Positions 17,130-26,848 of a stretch of 64,000 nucleotides of DNA are shown in pieces. Source of the DNA: Pedobacter faecalis. GTDB lineage: Bacteria > Bacteroidota > Bacteroidia > Sphingobacteriales > Sphingobacteriaceae. The DNA is taken from assembly GCF_030182585.1 (NCBI RefSeq), contig NZ_JARXOW010000002.1, positions 248,001 through 312,000 of the forward strand, in the 5' to 3' direction. Below the pieces are notes generated by a model. The model was not told where the DNA came from and made no database searches. It saw nothing but the letters and a program-made list of their open reading frames with translations. Position 1 is the first letter of the stretch. Each line of letters begins with the position of its first letter. The position numbers and the translations under genes were made by a program.

Positions 17130-17155
17130 ACCGGAGGTACGGCAATACCCCCGGT
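17130..17155 (+). other. Hairpin in the susC leader region
   Basis: ACCGGAGGTA (17130-17139) and TACCCCCGGT (17146-17155) pair at nine of ten positions around CGGCAA, 67 nt before the susC ATG. There is no T-run, so this is a leader structure or processing site rather than a standard terminator. Confidence 0.5.
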
Positions 17156-17222
17156 CGGTATTCGGATAAGCCATTGAACTTGATGTTTAGCAACCATTCA
17201 ATTAATCCAAACAACCAAATTT

Positions 17223-20200
17223 ATGAAATTTTATACGTTAATGATCCATTCGGTATGGTGGTATTTGTGCCATGCTGATAAAAGAAAATTGTTAATGCGA
17301 CTAAACCTGACCATTTTAATACTGACATCATTTTTTCTCCAGGCCGGACTTGGCGCCACGGCGCAGATGATCAACCTGACTGAACGAAATATTTCCCTGC
17401 CTGTTTTGCTCGATAAGATCAGTCAGCAGAGTGGTTACGACTTCTTTTACACCAATGAAATGCTTGGAACGAACCGTAAGGTATCCGTTAGCTTTAAAAA
17501 TGCGGATATCCACGAAGTGTTGTCTGAAGTTTTCAAAGGTTATCAGTTAAAATATACGATAAAGCATAAAACGGTGGTCATCCAGCGTGATATGACTATA
17601 ATGCCTGCGGCCGAGGCGCAGCAGGGCATACGGGTAACGGGCACGGTGGTCGACCGCAACGGAAACGGTATACCCGGTGCGGGAATTACGGAAAAGGGCA
17701 CTGAGAACCGCACGGTCACAGAAAGTGGCGGACGATTTTCGCTCGTGGTGGAAAAGAATGCTACGCTGGTGATCACCTATGTAGGTTACAGCACGCAGGA
17801 ACGTACCCTGGGTGGTACAGATACGGAACTGGTAATCACCTTACAGGAAAGTGCGAGCGATCTGGAAGAGGTGGGGGTGATCAGTACAGGTTATCAGAAA
17901 ATCCAGAAGTACCAGCTTACGGGCGCTGCGAGTTCAATTTCCCAGAAAACATACGACCAGCGGGTTGCTGTGAGCGGCAACTTCCTGGAAAGTCTGGAAG
18001 GAAAAATACCTGGTCTGGTGTACAATGGTCAGTCGGGCAACTTGTCCATCCGAGGCGTATCTACTTTTAACGCAGTTAAAAAGCCCTTGATCGTGGTAGA
18101 TGGTTTTCCTACTGAGATCGACATCAACACGATCAACCCCAACGATATTGTGTCGGTGAACGTGCTCCGCGATGCGGTGGCTGCATCGATATATGGCGCG
18201 CGGGCTTCGAACGGGGTCATTGTTATCGAGACTAAGCGCGGTATGCAGGGCAAACCGGTGTTCAGCTTCCGGAGTACATATGCTGTACAGGATAAGCCGG
18301 ATTTTGATTATCTGAAGATAGGGGATGGACTTACATACGCTAAGGTGCAGTACGATTTCCTGCAGTTGCAAGGCATCCCAGAGTTTATTTTTGACCTGAT
18401 AGGATGGCCGGTGAACCCCGTGCAGCAGGTGGTGTTCGACCGGCAAAGCAATGAAATTACAGATGCACAGGCACAGGCCCAACTAGCGCAGATAGGTACT
18501 TACAATAACCTGAACGAGTACAACGATCTTTTCTACCGTGCGAGGCAGACCCATCAAATCGACTTTGATGTAAGCGGAGGCAGCGATAAGTCGACCTACC
18601 TGCTCGGCCTGAACTATATTGGGGAAAGTCCGAATGAACGCAGGTCTAAGTATCAGCGCTTGATCCTGAACTCGGCCAATACTTATAACTTTTCAGATGT
18701 TTTTAAGCTCGATTATCGAGGCTCATATACACGTACAGCTACCGAACGCGGTTCGATCCCGACCTTTAACGATGCTTTGCCTTACGAGCGACTGGCCGAT
18801 GATAACGGCCATCCGCTGCCTGTGGTTAATGCACCTGGGGGACAATTCTACGGTGCCATCAATAAGACCCGTAACGACGCCTTGATTGCGCAGGGCTTGT
18901 ACGACCAGCGTTATTTTCCTTACGGGGAACTGAATGCCAATACTTTTTCGGGAAAACGTGATGCGGTGCGTTTCCAGGGCCGCTTAAATGCCAGGATAAC
19001 AGACTGGCTTAATGTTGATCTGGGTGGCGCTTATGAGCATGAATCATCGAAAGAAGATCAGTTGCGGACGGAGGAATCGTACCAGGTGCGGAGTTTGCTG
19101 AATGGCAAAGCTTTGAAAGACCCGTCTACCGGTCAGCCCCTTTTTACCGACCTTCCGCAGGGCGCGTTCCTGACCAGGATCAATACCCGTAACTGGGGCT
19201 ATACAGTAAGAGGGCAGCTTAATTTTGATTATAATACCAAGGACCAGGTGCACGATCTTTCGGGCATTATGGGTGTAGAGCAGCGCCGTCAGGCGGTTTC
19301 GGGCGATAAGAGTACTGCGTTCGGATATGACGGACAGTCGCTCACCATTAAACCGGTGAACCTGCAGGCGCTGGCCTCGAGCACGGCGCCGGCATTCCCG
19401 GAGGCTGGCAATGTGAGCCCTTCCTTTGTAACGTCAGAATATTTTGCCGAGTCGTTTGACGACAGGCGGTTCTTTTCTGCTTATGGCGAAGGTACGTATA
19501 TGTATCAGCAGAAATATATTGCTACGGGAAGTATCCGGTTCGACCGCTCTAACCTTTTCGGCACATCACCGGAGTACCGTAACAAGCCGTTTTGGTCGGC
19601 CGGACTAGGCTGGCGGCTCAACAAGGAAACCTTTCTAAGAGATGCGGCATGGGTAAATGAACTTAAACTACGTGCTTCGTATGGCTTTAACGGCAACGTG
19701 CCTACGAGCAACAACGGGCCTTTCCTTATATTGCAATCAGGTTTGAACAGCAGACTGAACACCGCGGAGATCTATAACGACATTCTTTCGCCAGAAAATC
19801 AGTCGATACGCTGGGAAAGCACCAAGAATTATAATGTGGGGCTGGATTTTGCTTTGTTTAACAACCGCCTGGCGGGTACGGCTGATTACTATTACAAGGA
19901 TGCCAATGACGTTTTCGGACAGTTCTCGTCGGACCCAACCACCGGGTTCAACGGTTATACGGCTAACACGGCGAGCATACTTAACAGAGGTGTTGAACTT
20001 GGTCTGAACAGCCTTAATATTCAAGGTCCGCGCTTCAACTGGCGTACCGGTCTCACGGCCACGCTCAATCACAACAAGGTAACAGAAGTGATGCCTAGCG
20101 ATATTTCTTCAACGTATTATATCGTTAACGCCGTTTCGGTTCAAAAGAGCTATCCGATGGATGCACTGTTTAGCTATCGCTATAAAGGCTTGAATGCGCT

Positions 20201-20813
20201 TGGTCAGCCCGTGGTGTACGACCGGAACAATGCTGAGGTGATCATGACCATGAACCCCGAGGTGGATGTAACGATGAACGACCTGGTTTACAGCGGAACC
20301 ACTACGCCGAAGTATGTACTGGGCTTAAACAACCAGTTCAGCCTGCGGAATTTCGACCTGTCCTTTTTGTTCATGTACTATGGCGGTCACGTGACGCGGG
20401 TGGAGCAGCCGAACCCTGATGACATTAATTTTGAGCGCATCCTGCAGGGTTCTGATAACTACTGGAAGCAGCCTGGCGATGAATTGCACACCGATGTGCC
20501 GGGGCTGCCGGAATATGGTTCGGAAGGCGATTTTGACGCGTATTCGCGTGCTGGCTACATTTATGCAGATCGTTATGTGCGAAAGGCTGATCATATCCGG
20601 CTCCGGGATGTGGTGCTTACCTATAATTTCAGGCAGAAGGTTTTTGAACGGCTGGGGCTAAGCAATACACAGTTGCGCTTTCAGGGGCAGAACCTCTGGA
20701 ATTATACGTTTAGCGGCAACGATATCGATCCTGATGCCATGGAAAGAAGATCTGGCATCCGTACGCTCAGGCTGCAACCTTTCTACAGCTTTTCTTTATA
20801 TGCGAACTTTTAA
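17223..20813 (+). CDS. SusC/RagA-type TonB-dependent outer-membrane transporter with STN domain
   Basis: TonB-linked outer-membrane transporter of 1196 residues. It has a long N-terminus with signal sequence (about 1-48), an STN (secretin/TonB N-terminal) domain at about 49-122, a carboxypeptidase-regulatory-like beta domain (139-212; GTVVDRNGNGIPGAGI), a plug (about 222-330; SIYGARASNGVIVIETK) and a beta-barrel ending in YSFSLYANF. The STN domain and the sigma/FecR pair upstream mark it as a signal-transducing transporter that controls its own expression. It works with the SusD-like lipoprotein 9 nt downstream. No hydrolase accompanies it, so the ligand (glycan, peptide or other) is unknown. 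Confidence 0.95.
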   Translation: MKFYTLMIHSVWWYLCHADKRKLLMRLNLTILILTSFFLQAGLGATAQMINLTERNISLPVLLDKISQQSGYDFFYTNEMLGTNRKVSVSFKNADIHEVLSEVFKGYQLKYTIKHKTVVIQRDMTIMPAAEAQQGIRVTGTVVDRNGNGIPGAGITEKGTENRTVTESGGRFSLVVEKNATLVITYVGYSTQERTLGGTDTELVITLQESASDLEEVGVISTGYQKIQKYQLTGAASSISQKTYDQRVAVSGNFLESLEGKIPGLVYNGQSGNLSIRGVSTFNAVKKPLIVVDGFPTEIDINTINPNDIVSVNVLRDAVAASIYGARASNGVIVIETKRGMQGKPVFSFRSTYAVQDKPDFDYLKIGDGLTYAKVQYDFLQLQGIPEFIFDLIGWPVNPVQQVVFDRQSNEITDAQAQAQLAQIGTYNNLNEYNDLFYRARQTHQIDFDVSGGSDKSTYLLGLNYIGESPNERRSKYQRLILNSANTYNFSDVFKLDYRGSYTRTATERGSIPTFNDALPYERLADDNGHPLPVVNAPGGQFYGAINKTRNDALIAQGLYDQRYFPYGELNANTFSGKRDAVRFQGRLNARITDWLNVDLGGAYEHESSKEDQLRTEESYQVRSLLNGKALKDPSTGQPLFTDLPQGAFLTRINTRNWGYTVRGQLNFDYNTKDQVHDLSGIMGVEQRRQAVSGDKSTAFGYDGQSLTIKPVNLQALASSTAPAFPEAGNVSPSFVTSEYFAESFDDRRFFSAYGEGTYMYQQKYIATGSIRFDRSNLFGTSPEYRNKPFWSAGLGWRLNKETFLRDAAWVNELKLRASYGFNGNVPTSNNGPFLILQSGLNSRLNTAEIYNDILSPENQSIRWESTKNYNVGLDFALFNNRLAGTADYYYKDANDVFGQFSSDPTTGFNGYTANTASILNRGVELGLNSLNIQGPRFNWRTGLTATLNHNKVTEVMPSDISSTYYIVNAVSVQKSYPMDALFSYRYKGLNALGQPVVYDRNNAEVIMTMNPEVDVTMNDLVYSGTTTPKYVLGLNNQFSLRNFDLSFLFMYYGGHVTRVEQPNPDDINFERILQGSDNYWKQPGDELHTDVPGLPEYGSEGDFDAYSRAGYIYADRYVRKADHIRLRDVVLTYNFRQKVFERLGLSNTQLRFQGQNLWNYTFSGNDIDPDAMERRSGIRTLRLQPFYSFSLYANF

Positions 20814-20822
20814 TTCTAAGAC

Positions 20823-22154
20823 ATGAAAATGAAACGATATATGGTCCCGTTTATCCTGCTTGCAGCGATGTTCAGTTCCTGCGAAAGGTTTTTGGACGTG
20901 AAGCCAAAAGGGGTAGTACTGCCGGAGAAACTGGCCGATTATGAGGCGATGTTCAATTCGTCTACGCTTACCGAAACTTTTCCAGGTATCCTGATAAACT
21001 GTACGGACGACCTGCAAGGTTTGTACAGCAAAAATGACCGGGGAAGCTCAGCAAACATGTACTTCTGGAGACCCCAGCTGGAACCAAATACGGAGGTTAG
21101 TCCGCCGGTATGGGGGCAACTGTACCGCGCCATCTACAATTGCAATGTGGTGATCAACTACATTGGCGAGACCAGCGCGGCCGAACAGAAAAAAAATGAG
21201 GTGCTTGCCGAGGCGCTGGCCATCAGGGCCGAATGTTATTTTACGCTGCTGACGGTATTTGCGAAGGCTTACGATCAGGCGGCGGCAGCAACTGCGCCGG
21301 GCCTGCCTTTGGTGACAAGTACTGATGTAACCAACTCGACGCCTCCTCGGGCCACTTTACAGGCAACGTTCGACGAGGTGATCGCTCATCTGAAGAAGGC
21401 ATCGGAGCACTTGCCCCTGAGCAGTAAAAGTAAAGTCAGGATAAACCGCTACGGTGCTTATGCTTTACTGGCCAGGGTGTACCTGTATATGGGCGATTAC
21501 AGCAACGCTTTGCTTTATGCCGATAAGGCTTTAGCTGTCCCTCATGTGCTGCTGGACCTGAACGAGGTGCCCGACAGGGAGTCGATGCCCATCGCTGAGT
21601 TGAATCCGGAATCGCTGTGGGTGCGGTTCTCAGAAAACTGGGTGGTGCCGGGCTATATGATCTACTCGGCCGACCTGCTGAGTTACCTGGATGAGAATGA
21701 TCTGCGGCTCGACTATTTGACCCGCGACGCCACACCTGAGGAGCGGACATTACCGAATGGAAATGTGAGCTTCGGCATAGGCTTTCCGGAGGTTTATCTG
21801 ACCAAAGCGGAGTCGCTGGCCAGAACAGGGAACAGATCGGAGGCCATGACTATAGTGAATATGCTTCGCGCTAAGCGCATAAAGACGGCTGCATATACCG
21901 ACCTTTCTGCGAGTTCGGATGAGGACGCCTTGCAAAAGGTGCTGGCCGAGCGTAGAAGGGAGCTGGCTTTTAGTGGCTTGCGATGGATGGATATGAAGCG
22001 GCTCGACAGGGAGGGACGTATGCCCGAGGTTCGCCGGCAGGACATCGAAACGGGGGAAGTTTTGGGCAGCCTGCCGCCTAAGAGCCCGAACTATGTATTT
22101 GAAATACCAAGCCGGGTGTTGTTGTTTAATCCTGGTATGACTAAAAACCATTAA
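20823..22154 (+). CDS. SusD/RagB-family outer-membrane lipoprotein
   Basis: Surface lipoprotein that binds the ligand and caps the SusC transporter. The 443-residue protein has a lipobox with Cys20 (AAMFSSC) and then the family N-terminus ERFLDVKPKGVV, a TPR-like helical body (AIRAECYFTLLTVFAKAY) and the C-terminal block ERRRELAFSGLRWMDMKRL. It is shorter than many SusD proteins, which often exceed 500 residues. It is in one operon with susC and the thioredoxin-like gene. Confidence 0.93.
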   Translation: MKMKRYMVPFILLAAMFSSCERFLDVKPKGVVLPEKLADYEAMFNSSTLTETFPGILINCTDDLQGLYSKNDRGSSANMYFWRPQLEPNTEVSPPVWGQLYRAIYNCNVVINYIGETSAAEQKKNEVLAEALAIRAECYFTLLTVFAKAYDQAAAATAPGLPLVTSTDVTNSTPPRATLQATFDEVIAHLKKASEHLPLSSKSKVRINRYGAYALLARVYLYMGDYSNALLYADKALAVPHVLLDLNEVPDRESMPIAELNPESLWVRFSENWVVPGYMIYSADLLSYLDENDLRLDYLTRDATPEERTLPNGNVSFGIGFPEVYLTKAESLARTGNRSEAMTIVNMLRAKRIKTAAYTDLSASSDEDALQKVLAERRRELAFSGLRWMDMKRLDREGRMPEVRRQDIETGEVLGSLPPKSPNYVFEIPSRVLLFNPGMTKNH

Positions 22155-22155
22155 C

Positions 22156-23409
22156 ATGATGTATAAGAAAATAATAACCGCGTTTGTCCTGTTGCTGTTG
22201 TGCGCAGGCAGTATGGCGCAGACTAAAAAGCCGGTGATCGGCGACGACCTGTTTGCCCGGAAATTTGATTTGCTGACGAAGTATTTTGGTGTAACGGGGC
22301 AGGGGCTTGACTATAGCGTATATAACTTGTCGCCCCAGGATTTCTTGAATAGGCTTCAGCAAATGAGAGAGGCTGGTTACACGAATGCGGCGGTGCTGAG
22401 TTCTTTCACTGGGAACCAGCTGGAGCGTGCTGCGACAGATGCTTATTGTGCCATGCTGCTTCGCGATTATCAGGCGAATTATGGTCTGGATTCTGCCAGG
22501 GATGCCGCCTTCTTCACGCTTTTACAGCAGGAGGACAGGAGCGGCGATTATGAGAAAAAAGTAGAGCAGGCCGAGCGTGCGAGATTTATCCTGAAGATGT
22601 CGCCGGCCGACAGCTCCAGAATTGCGGAGCTGCTAAATAAGCCCATGGACATGAACAATGCAGAACTGTTCAGACGGTCGCTGCCACACCGACGGGCGCT
22701 CGACAATAAGATCCAGAACCTGCTGTTTAAGGAGTATCAGAAGGAACTGATGGCCGGCGAGGAGGAGGGTCTCTTAAAAATGACGGTGGTGAAGCGTTTG
22801 GTTACCGATCCGTTCATTCGCGATTATTATGCTTACCAGGTGATGGAGGAGGCCCTCAACCGGGATAAGGACAGTTTAGCGCTGCAGAAGATTTATAATA
22901 CGATCTTACCTGAGGTAAAAGAACCTTATTACCGGGAGTATATGAAAAGCGGACTGAACAATGCGCTGATGTATGTGGCGGGCAAGCCTGCCCCGCTGTT
23001 CACGTATAAGGATGTTGACGGTAAGCCGGTTTCGCTTAAAGATCTGAAAGGAAAATATGTGTATATTGATGTATGGGCAACCTGGTGCGGTCCCTGTAAA
23101 GCGGAGATCCCATACCTCACTAAAATCGAAGAGCGTTTTGAGGGTAAGAACATTCATTTCGTGAGCATCTCGGTGGATAAGATGAGCAGCCATGCGGCAT
23201 GGAAATCGTATGTCAACGACAATAAGCTTCAGGGTATACAGGTGATCGCTGACAATAATATCGAATCTGATTTCATTAAGAAATTCAGTATCAGTTATAT
23301 TCCGAGGTTCCTGCTAATTGATCCTAAGGGTAACATTGTGGAGACAAACGCCAGAAGGCCTTCCGATCCGGCGCTGGTAAAGCAACTTGAGGAGCTGGTT
23401 AGTGACTGA
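22156..23409 (+). CDS. Exported TlpA-like thioredoxin-family protein
   Basis: Periplasmic thiol-disulfide oxidoreductase candidate of 417 residues. It has a signal peptide (cleaved near AGSMAQ), an N-terminal helical domain of about 260 residues with no recognised family, and a C-terminal TlpA/AhpC-like thioredoxin domain whose redox motif WCGPC is at residues 310-314 (WATWCGPCKAEIP). The gene starts 1 nt after susD ends, so it belongs to the Sus operon. A link to uptake or redox of the Sus ligand is inferred from position only. A strong terminator follows. Confidence 0.9.
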   Translation: MMYKKIITAFVLLLLCAGSMAQTKKPVIGDDLFARKFDLLTKYFGVTGQGLDYSVYNLSPQDFLNRLQQMREAGYTNAAVLSSFTGNQLERAATDAYCAMLLRDYQANYGLDSARDAAFFTLLQQEDRSGDYEKKVEQAERARFILKMSPADSSRIAELLNKPMDMNNAELFRRSLPHRRALDNKIQNLLFKEYQKELMAGEEEGLLKMTVVKRLVTDPFIRDYYAYQVMEEALNRDKDSLALQKIYNTILPEVKEPYYREYMKSGLNNALMYVAGKPAPLFTYKDVDGKPVSLKDLKGKYVYIDVWATWCGPCKAEIPYLTKIEERFEGKNIHFVSISVDKMSSHAAWKSYVNDNKLQGIQVIADNNIESDFIKKFSISYIPRFLLIDPKGNIVETNARRPSDPALVKQLEELVSD

Positions 23410-23445
23410 TTTGTGACAAGTTGTGTCATTTCTAGGGCATTTGTG

Positions 23446-23480
23446 ACAGTTAGCACCTGAACAGGGTGCTAACTGTTTTT
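23446..23480 (+). terminator. Rho-independent terminator of the Sus operon
   Basis: ACAGTTAGCACC (23446-23457) and GGTGCTAACTGT (23465-23476) form a perfect 12-bp stem with a 7-nt loop, followed by Ts (23477-23480). Confidence 0.92.
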
Positions 23481-23487
23481 AGATGTG

Positions 23488-23495
23488 TACCTTTG
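23488..23495 (+). promoter_or_regulatory. Candidate -7 element (TACCTTTG) for ccsBA
   Basis: Matches TAnnTTTG just after the Sus-operon terminator and 40 nt before the ccsBA ATG, so that gene appears to be transcribed separately. Confidence 0.5.
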
Positions 23496-23535
23496 CGGTT
23501 TGAACCGAAGGGTTGGATAATACCGAATATAAGAA

Positions 23536-26500
23536 ATGATTAAAAAACTGAGCTCTATCCTGTTCTCTACCCGCACTATGGGGTTGATGTTACTTTTGTA
23601 TGCATTCTCTATGGCGATGGCCACTTTTGTGGAAAATGATTATGGCACGCCTGTAGCTAAAGCGCTGATCTATGACTGCTGGTGGTTTGAACTGATCATG
23701 ATCATATTGGTGCTCAACTTCATCGGGAACATTGGAAGGTATCGCCTGTACGAGCGTAAAAAGCTGCCTTTACTGATGTTTCACCTGGCTTTCGTGATCA
23801 TTTTTATTGGCGGGGCAGTTACGCGTTATATTAGTTTCGAGGGCTCTATGGCCATTCGGGAAGGGGAATCAAGTGATGAGGTTATTTCGGACAAAACATT
23901 TTTTAAGGTGCAGATCGGTAACGACAACGATGCGCTGGCCTATAAGGATTTGCCGGTAACGCTGCTGTCTGACCGTGTGCCGTTTTATCTGAAGCCTTTC
24001 AAAAATGATTTCGAAGAGGAGTATGATTTCAAAGGCGAACGGGTTAAGCTGAAGGTGGTGGGTTTTTATCCACGCGCACAGGATTCCCTGGTGAGGGATG
24101 CTTCGGGCGTTCCTACTTTGCACCTGGTGGTACTGGAACAGGGTCAGCGTGTGAACAAGTATATCCCTTCGGGAACGGTACAGCTGATCCAGAATCTGCT
24201 TATTGGTTTCAATAACGACACCCCTGGCGCCATTAACATCAGCGAGCGGGATGGGAAATTTCAGATTTCCTCGCCTTATGATGGTGATTATATGATCATG
24301 ACCACACAGGAGCGGAAACCTGTAGCCGGTCATAATGAGGTTCAGGATTTCAATCTGAGGAGTTTGTATACGTTTGGCAGCCTGGCATTTGTGGTGCCTC
24401 AGCCTGCAGAGCGAGGTAAAGTCATGTATTTTGAGGGCGATAAGAAGACACATGAAAACGATCCTGATCTGATCAAGCTTGAAGTTGAGACCGGTTCAGT
24501 TACTGATACGATATCTTTTTACGGCGGCAAGGGCATGACGAATTTTCAGCATCAATCGCAGATAGGCAATCTACGTTTTTCACTGGGTTATGGGTCCAAG
24601 GTTTATAAAACGCCTTTTTCACTCAAACTGGCCGATTTTAAGATGGAAAAATATCCGGGAAGTGAAAGTCCCTCGTCGTATTCGTCGGATGTAATTATAC
24701 AGGACAATGGTACCGAAACGCCTTTCAAGATTTATATGAACCATGTACTTGACCATTCGGGGTACCGTTTCTTCCAGTCGAGTTTTTATCCTGATGAAAA
24801 AGGGACTATTCTTTCGGTGAATCATGATGCCTGGGGAACTAACATTACTTATCTGGGTTATACGCTGCTGTTTCTTGGTATGTTCCTGACCTTGTTCTGG
24901 AGAGGTACGCATTTCCACAAACTTCATGAGCAGCTTAAAAGCATGTCGAGGACAACGAAGATCTTTATACTGTTTGCCGGCTTGCTGGCAGCTACGCAAA
25001 CAAGCTATGCTCAGAAAATTGACATGCATGGCAAGGATGGCGGCAGCCATATACACGAACCCGGGCATGATCACGACCATGACCATGAATCAGGACATGC
25101 AGAAGGGCCAAGTCAGGCTCAGCGTGCTGAAAACCAGCAGGTGCTTACTATGGAGTCGGTCGACGCCAAGTCGTTTGCCGCCGGCGTGAAAATAGATGAG
25201 GCGCATGCCGAAAGGTTTGGGCGGCTGCTTGTTCAGAACATTGACGGTAGGATTGAACCGGTGAATACCCTTGCTCTCGAGATCTTGCGTAAGGTGCATG
25301 GGAAAGACCGTTTCCATAACCTGAATGCCAACCAGTTTCTGCTGTCGGTTTCTACAAATCCGTATGTATGGCTTAACGTTCCTGTGGTAAAAGTTGGCAA
25401 TAAAGGTGGAAAGGATGTCTTAAAAACGCTCAAGGCAGATGAAAGCGGTTACACAACGATGGTAAACATGCTCAGGCTGGAAGCTGATGGTTCCGCAGAG
25501 TTTATTCTGGCAGATGATTACAGGACAGCTTTTGCAAAGAAGCCGGCCGATCAGGGCACATATGATAAGTTTGTGTTGGAGCTTAATGATAAACTGTATG
25601 CGATGCAGCAATTGCTGGAGGGGCACTATCTGAGGGTCTTACCGGTAGCGGGCGATAAAAATAACAGCTGGGTGGCTATGCCTTTTAATCCGGTTGGTGA
25701 TGAGAAGCTTACCAATCCTGTAGCGATGTACTTTTCGAGTGTGCTGGCCGCTCAGCAGTCGGCCGACTGGAGCGGCGTTGATGCTAAATTGAATCATATC
25801 TCGGATTTGCAGCAGAAGCATGGTAAAGATGTTGTGCCATCGGCCGCAAAAGTGGAATGGGAGATCCGGTACAATTCCTGGAATCTTTTTCTTAAGGTGA
25901 TGATCGTATATGCGGTGTTGGGCGCCATTATTCTCACGCTGGCTTTTGTACGTCTTTTTAAGCAGAACAAGACGCTGGACCGTATGGTAAATGTGCTGCT
26001 TGTGTTAATTGCTACCGCTGCCGCACTTCAGGCAATGGGTTTAGGTGTACGTTGGTATATTTCGGGCCACGAACCCTGGAGCAATGGTTATGAGGCGGTA
26101 TTGTTTATCAGTTGGATCGGTGTTTTATCGGGTATGCTGATGTACCGTAACAGTAATGCCTTTATTCCGGCTGCTGGCTGCTTGATCGCCGTAATTTTGA
26201 TGGGATTTGCCCATGGCGGTTCCCAGATGAACCCACAGATTACACCCCTGGTTCCGGTATTGAAATCTTACTGGCTTATGATCCATGTGGCCATCATTAC
26301 TTCGAGTTACGGATTTTTCGGACTAAGCGCTCTCCTGGGTACCGTGGTGCTGGTTCTTTTTACCATTAACAACGACAAGATTTCCGGGAAGGTAAGATCG
26401 TCGGTAGCCGAATTAACGATCGTTAACGAAATGTCGCTCACAATAGGCATTTTCCTGCTAACGGTAGGTACCTTTCTGGGAGGAATATGGGCTAATGAAA

Positions 26501-26814
26501 GCTGGGGGCGGTACTGGAGCTGGGACCCGAAAGAGACCTGGGCTTTTATCTCTGTTATTGTATACGCTTTCGTGCTGCATGTGCGCCTGATTCCAAATAT
26601 GAGAGGCAAGTATCTGTTTAACCTGTTGTCGCTGGTTAGCTTCTCGACCATCATTATGACTTATTTCGGTGTAAACTATTATCTCACAGGTCTGCATTCT
26701 TATGCGCAGGGCGATCCGGTTCCGGTTCCCGCTTGGGTGTATGTTACCTTAGGGGTTGTTTTTGTGCTGGCAGTAGTGTCTTACAACAGATATAGCAAAA
26801 GAAAAGCCGCTTAA
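23536..26814 (+). CDS. Cytochrome c assembly protein, ResB-CcsA fusion (System II)
   Basis: Haem handling and attachment protein of System II cytochrome c biogenesis, 1092 residues. The N-terminal ResB-like part (about 1-480) has TM helices near 12-30, 45-65, 78-98 and 433-453 around a large periplasmic region. A linker at residues 496-522 carries eight histidines (HDHDHDHESGH). The CcsA part (about 780-1092) has multiple helices and the tryptophan-rich haem-binding WWD motif (WGRYWSWDPKETWAF). Histidines HVAI and MRGKYLF-flanking positions fit conserved CcsA sites. The same window also holds CcmBCDEF, so two assembly routes coexist. The last codons overlap the terminator stem of the convergent glyS gene. 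Confidence 0.93.
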   Translation: MIKKLSSILFSTRTMGLMLLLYAFSMAMATFVENDYGTPVAKALIYDCWWFELIMIILVLNFIGNIGRYRLYERKKLPLLMFHLAFVIIFIGGAVTRYISFEGSMAIREGESSDEVISDKTFFKVQIGNDNDALAYKDLPVTLLSDRVPFYLKPFKNDFEEEYDFKGERVKLKVVGFYPRAQDSLVRDASGVPTLHLVVLEQGQRVNKYIPSGTVQLIQNLLIGFNNDTPGAINISERDGKFQISSPYDGDYMIMTTQERKPVAGHNEVQDFNLRSLYTFGSLAFVVPQPAERGKVMYFEGDKKTHENDPDLIKLEVETGSVTDTISFYGGKGMTNFQHQSQIGNLRFSLGYGSKVYKTPFSLKLADFKMEKYPGSESPSSYSSDVIIQDNGTETPFKIYMNHVLDHSGYRFFQSSFYPDEKGTILSVNHDAWGTNITYLGYTLLFLGMFLTLFWRGTHFHKLHEQLKSMSRTTKIFILFAGLLAATQTSYAQKIDMHGKDGGSHIHEPGHDHDHDHESGHAEGPSQAQRAENQQVLTMESVDAKSFAAGVKIDEAHAERFGRLLVQNIDGRIEPVNTLALEILRKVHGKDRFHNLNANQFLLSVSTNPYVWLNVPVVKVGNKGGKDVLKTLKADESGYTTMVNMLRLEADGSAEFILADDYRTAFAKKPADQGTYDKFVLELNDKLYAMQQLLEGHYLRVLPVAGDKNNSWVAMPFNPVGDEKLTNPVAMYFSSVLAAQQSADWSGVDAKLNHISDLQQKHGKDVVPSAAKVEWEIRYNSWNLFLKVMIVYAVLGAIILTLAFVRLFKQNKTLDRMVNVLLVLIATAAALQAMGLGVRWYISGHEPWSNGYEAVLFISWIGVLSGMLMYRNSNAFIPAAGCLIAVILMGFAHGGSQMNPQITPLVPVLKSYWLMIHVAIITSSYGFFGLSALLGTVVLVLFTINNDKISGKVRSSVAELTIVNEMSLTIGIFLLTVGTFLGGIWANESWGRYWSWDPKETWAFISVIVYAFVLHVRLIPNMRGKYLFNLLSLVSFSTIIMTYFGVNYYLTGLHSYAQGDPVPVPAWVYVTLGVVFVLAVVSYNRYSKRKAA

Positions 26815-26828
26815 TTAATTAAGCGGCT
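26797..26828 (-). terminator. Rho-independent terminator of glyS, overlapping the end of ccsBA
   Basis: The palindrome AGCCGCTTAATTAATTAAGCGGCT... spans 26805-26828 and contains the ccsBA stop codon; on the minus strand it is followed by a T-rich tract (TTTTCTTTT). It serves glyS and may also act on ccsBA. Confidence 0.8.
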
Positions 26829-26848
26829 CTCGTAATATCCTGCCTGGA

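Noticed and set aside
23869..24453. Minus-strand open frame of 194 codons inside ccsBA
   Set aside because: Antisense to the conserved ResB part; composition of a shadow frame.
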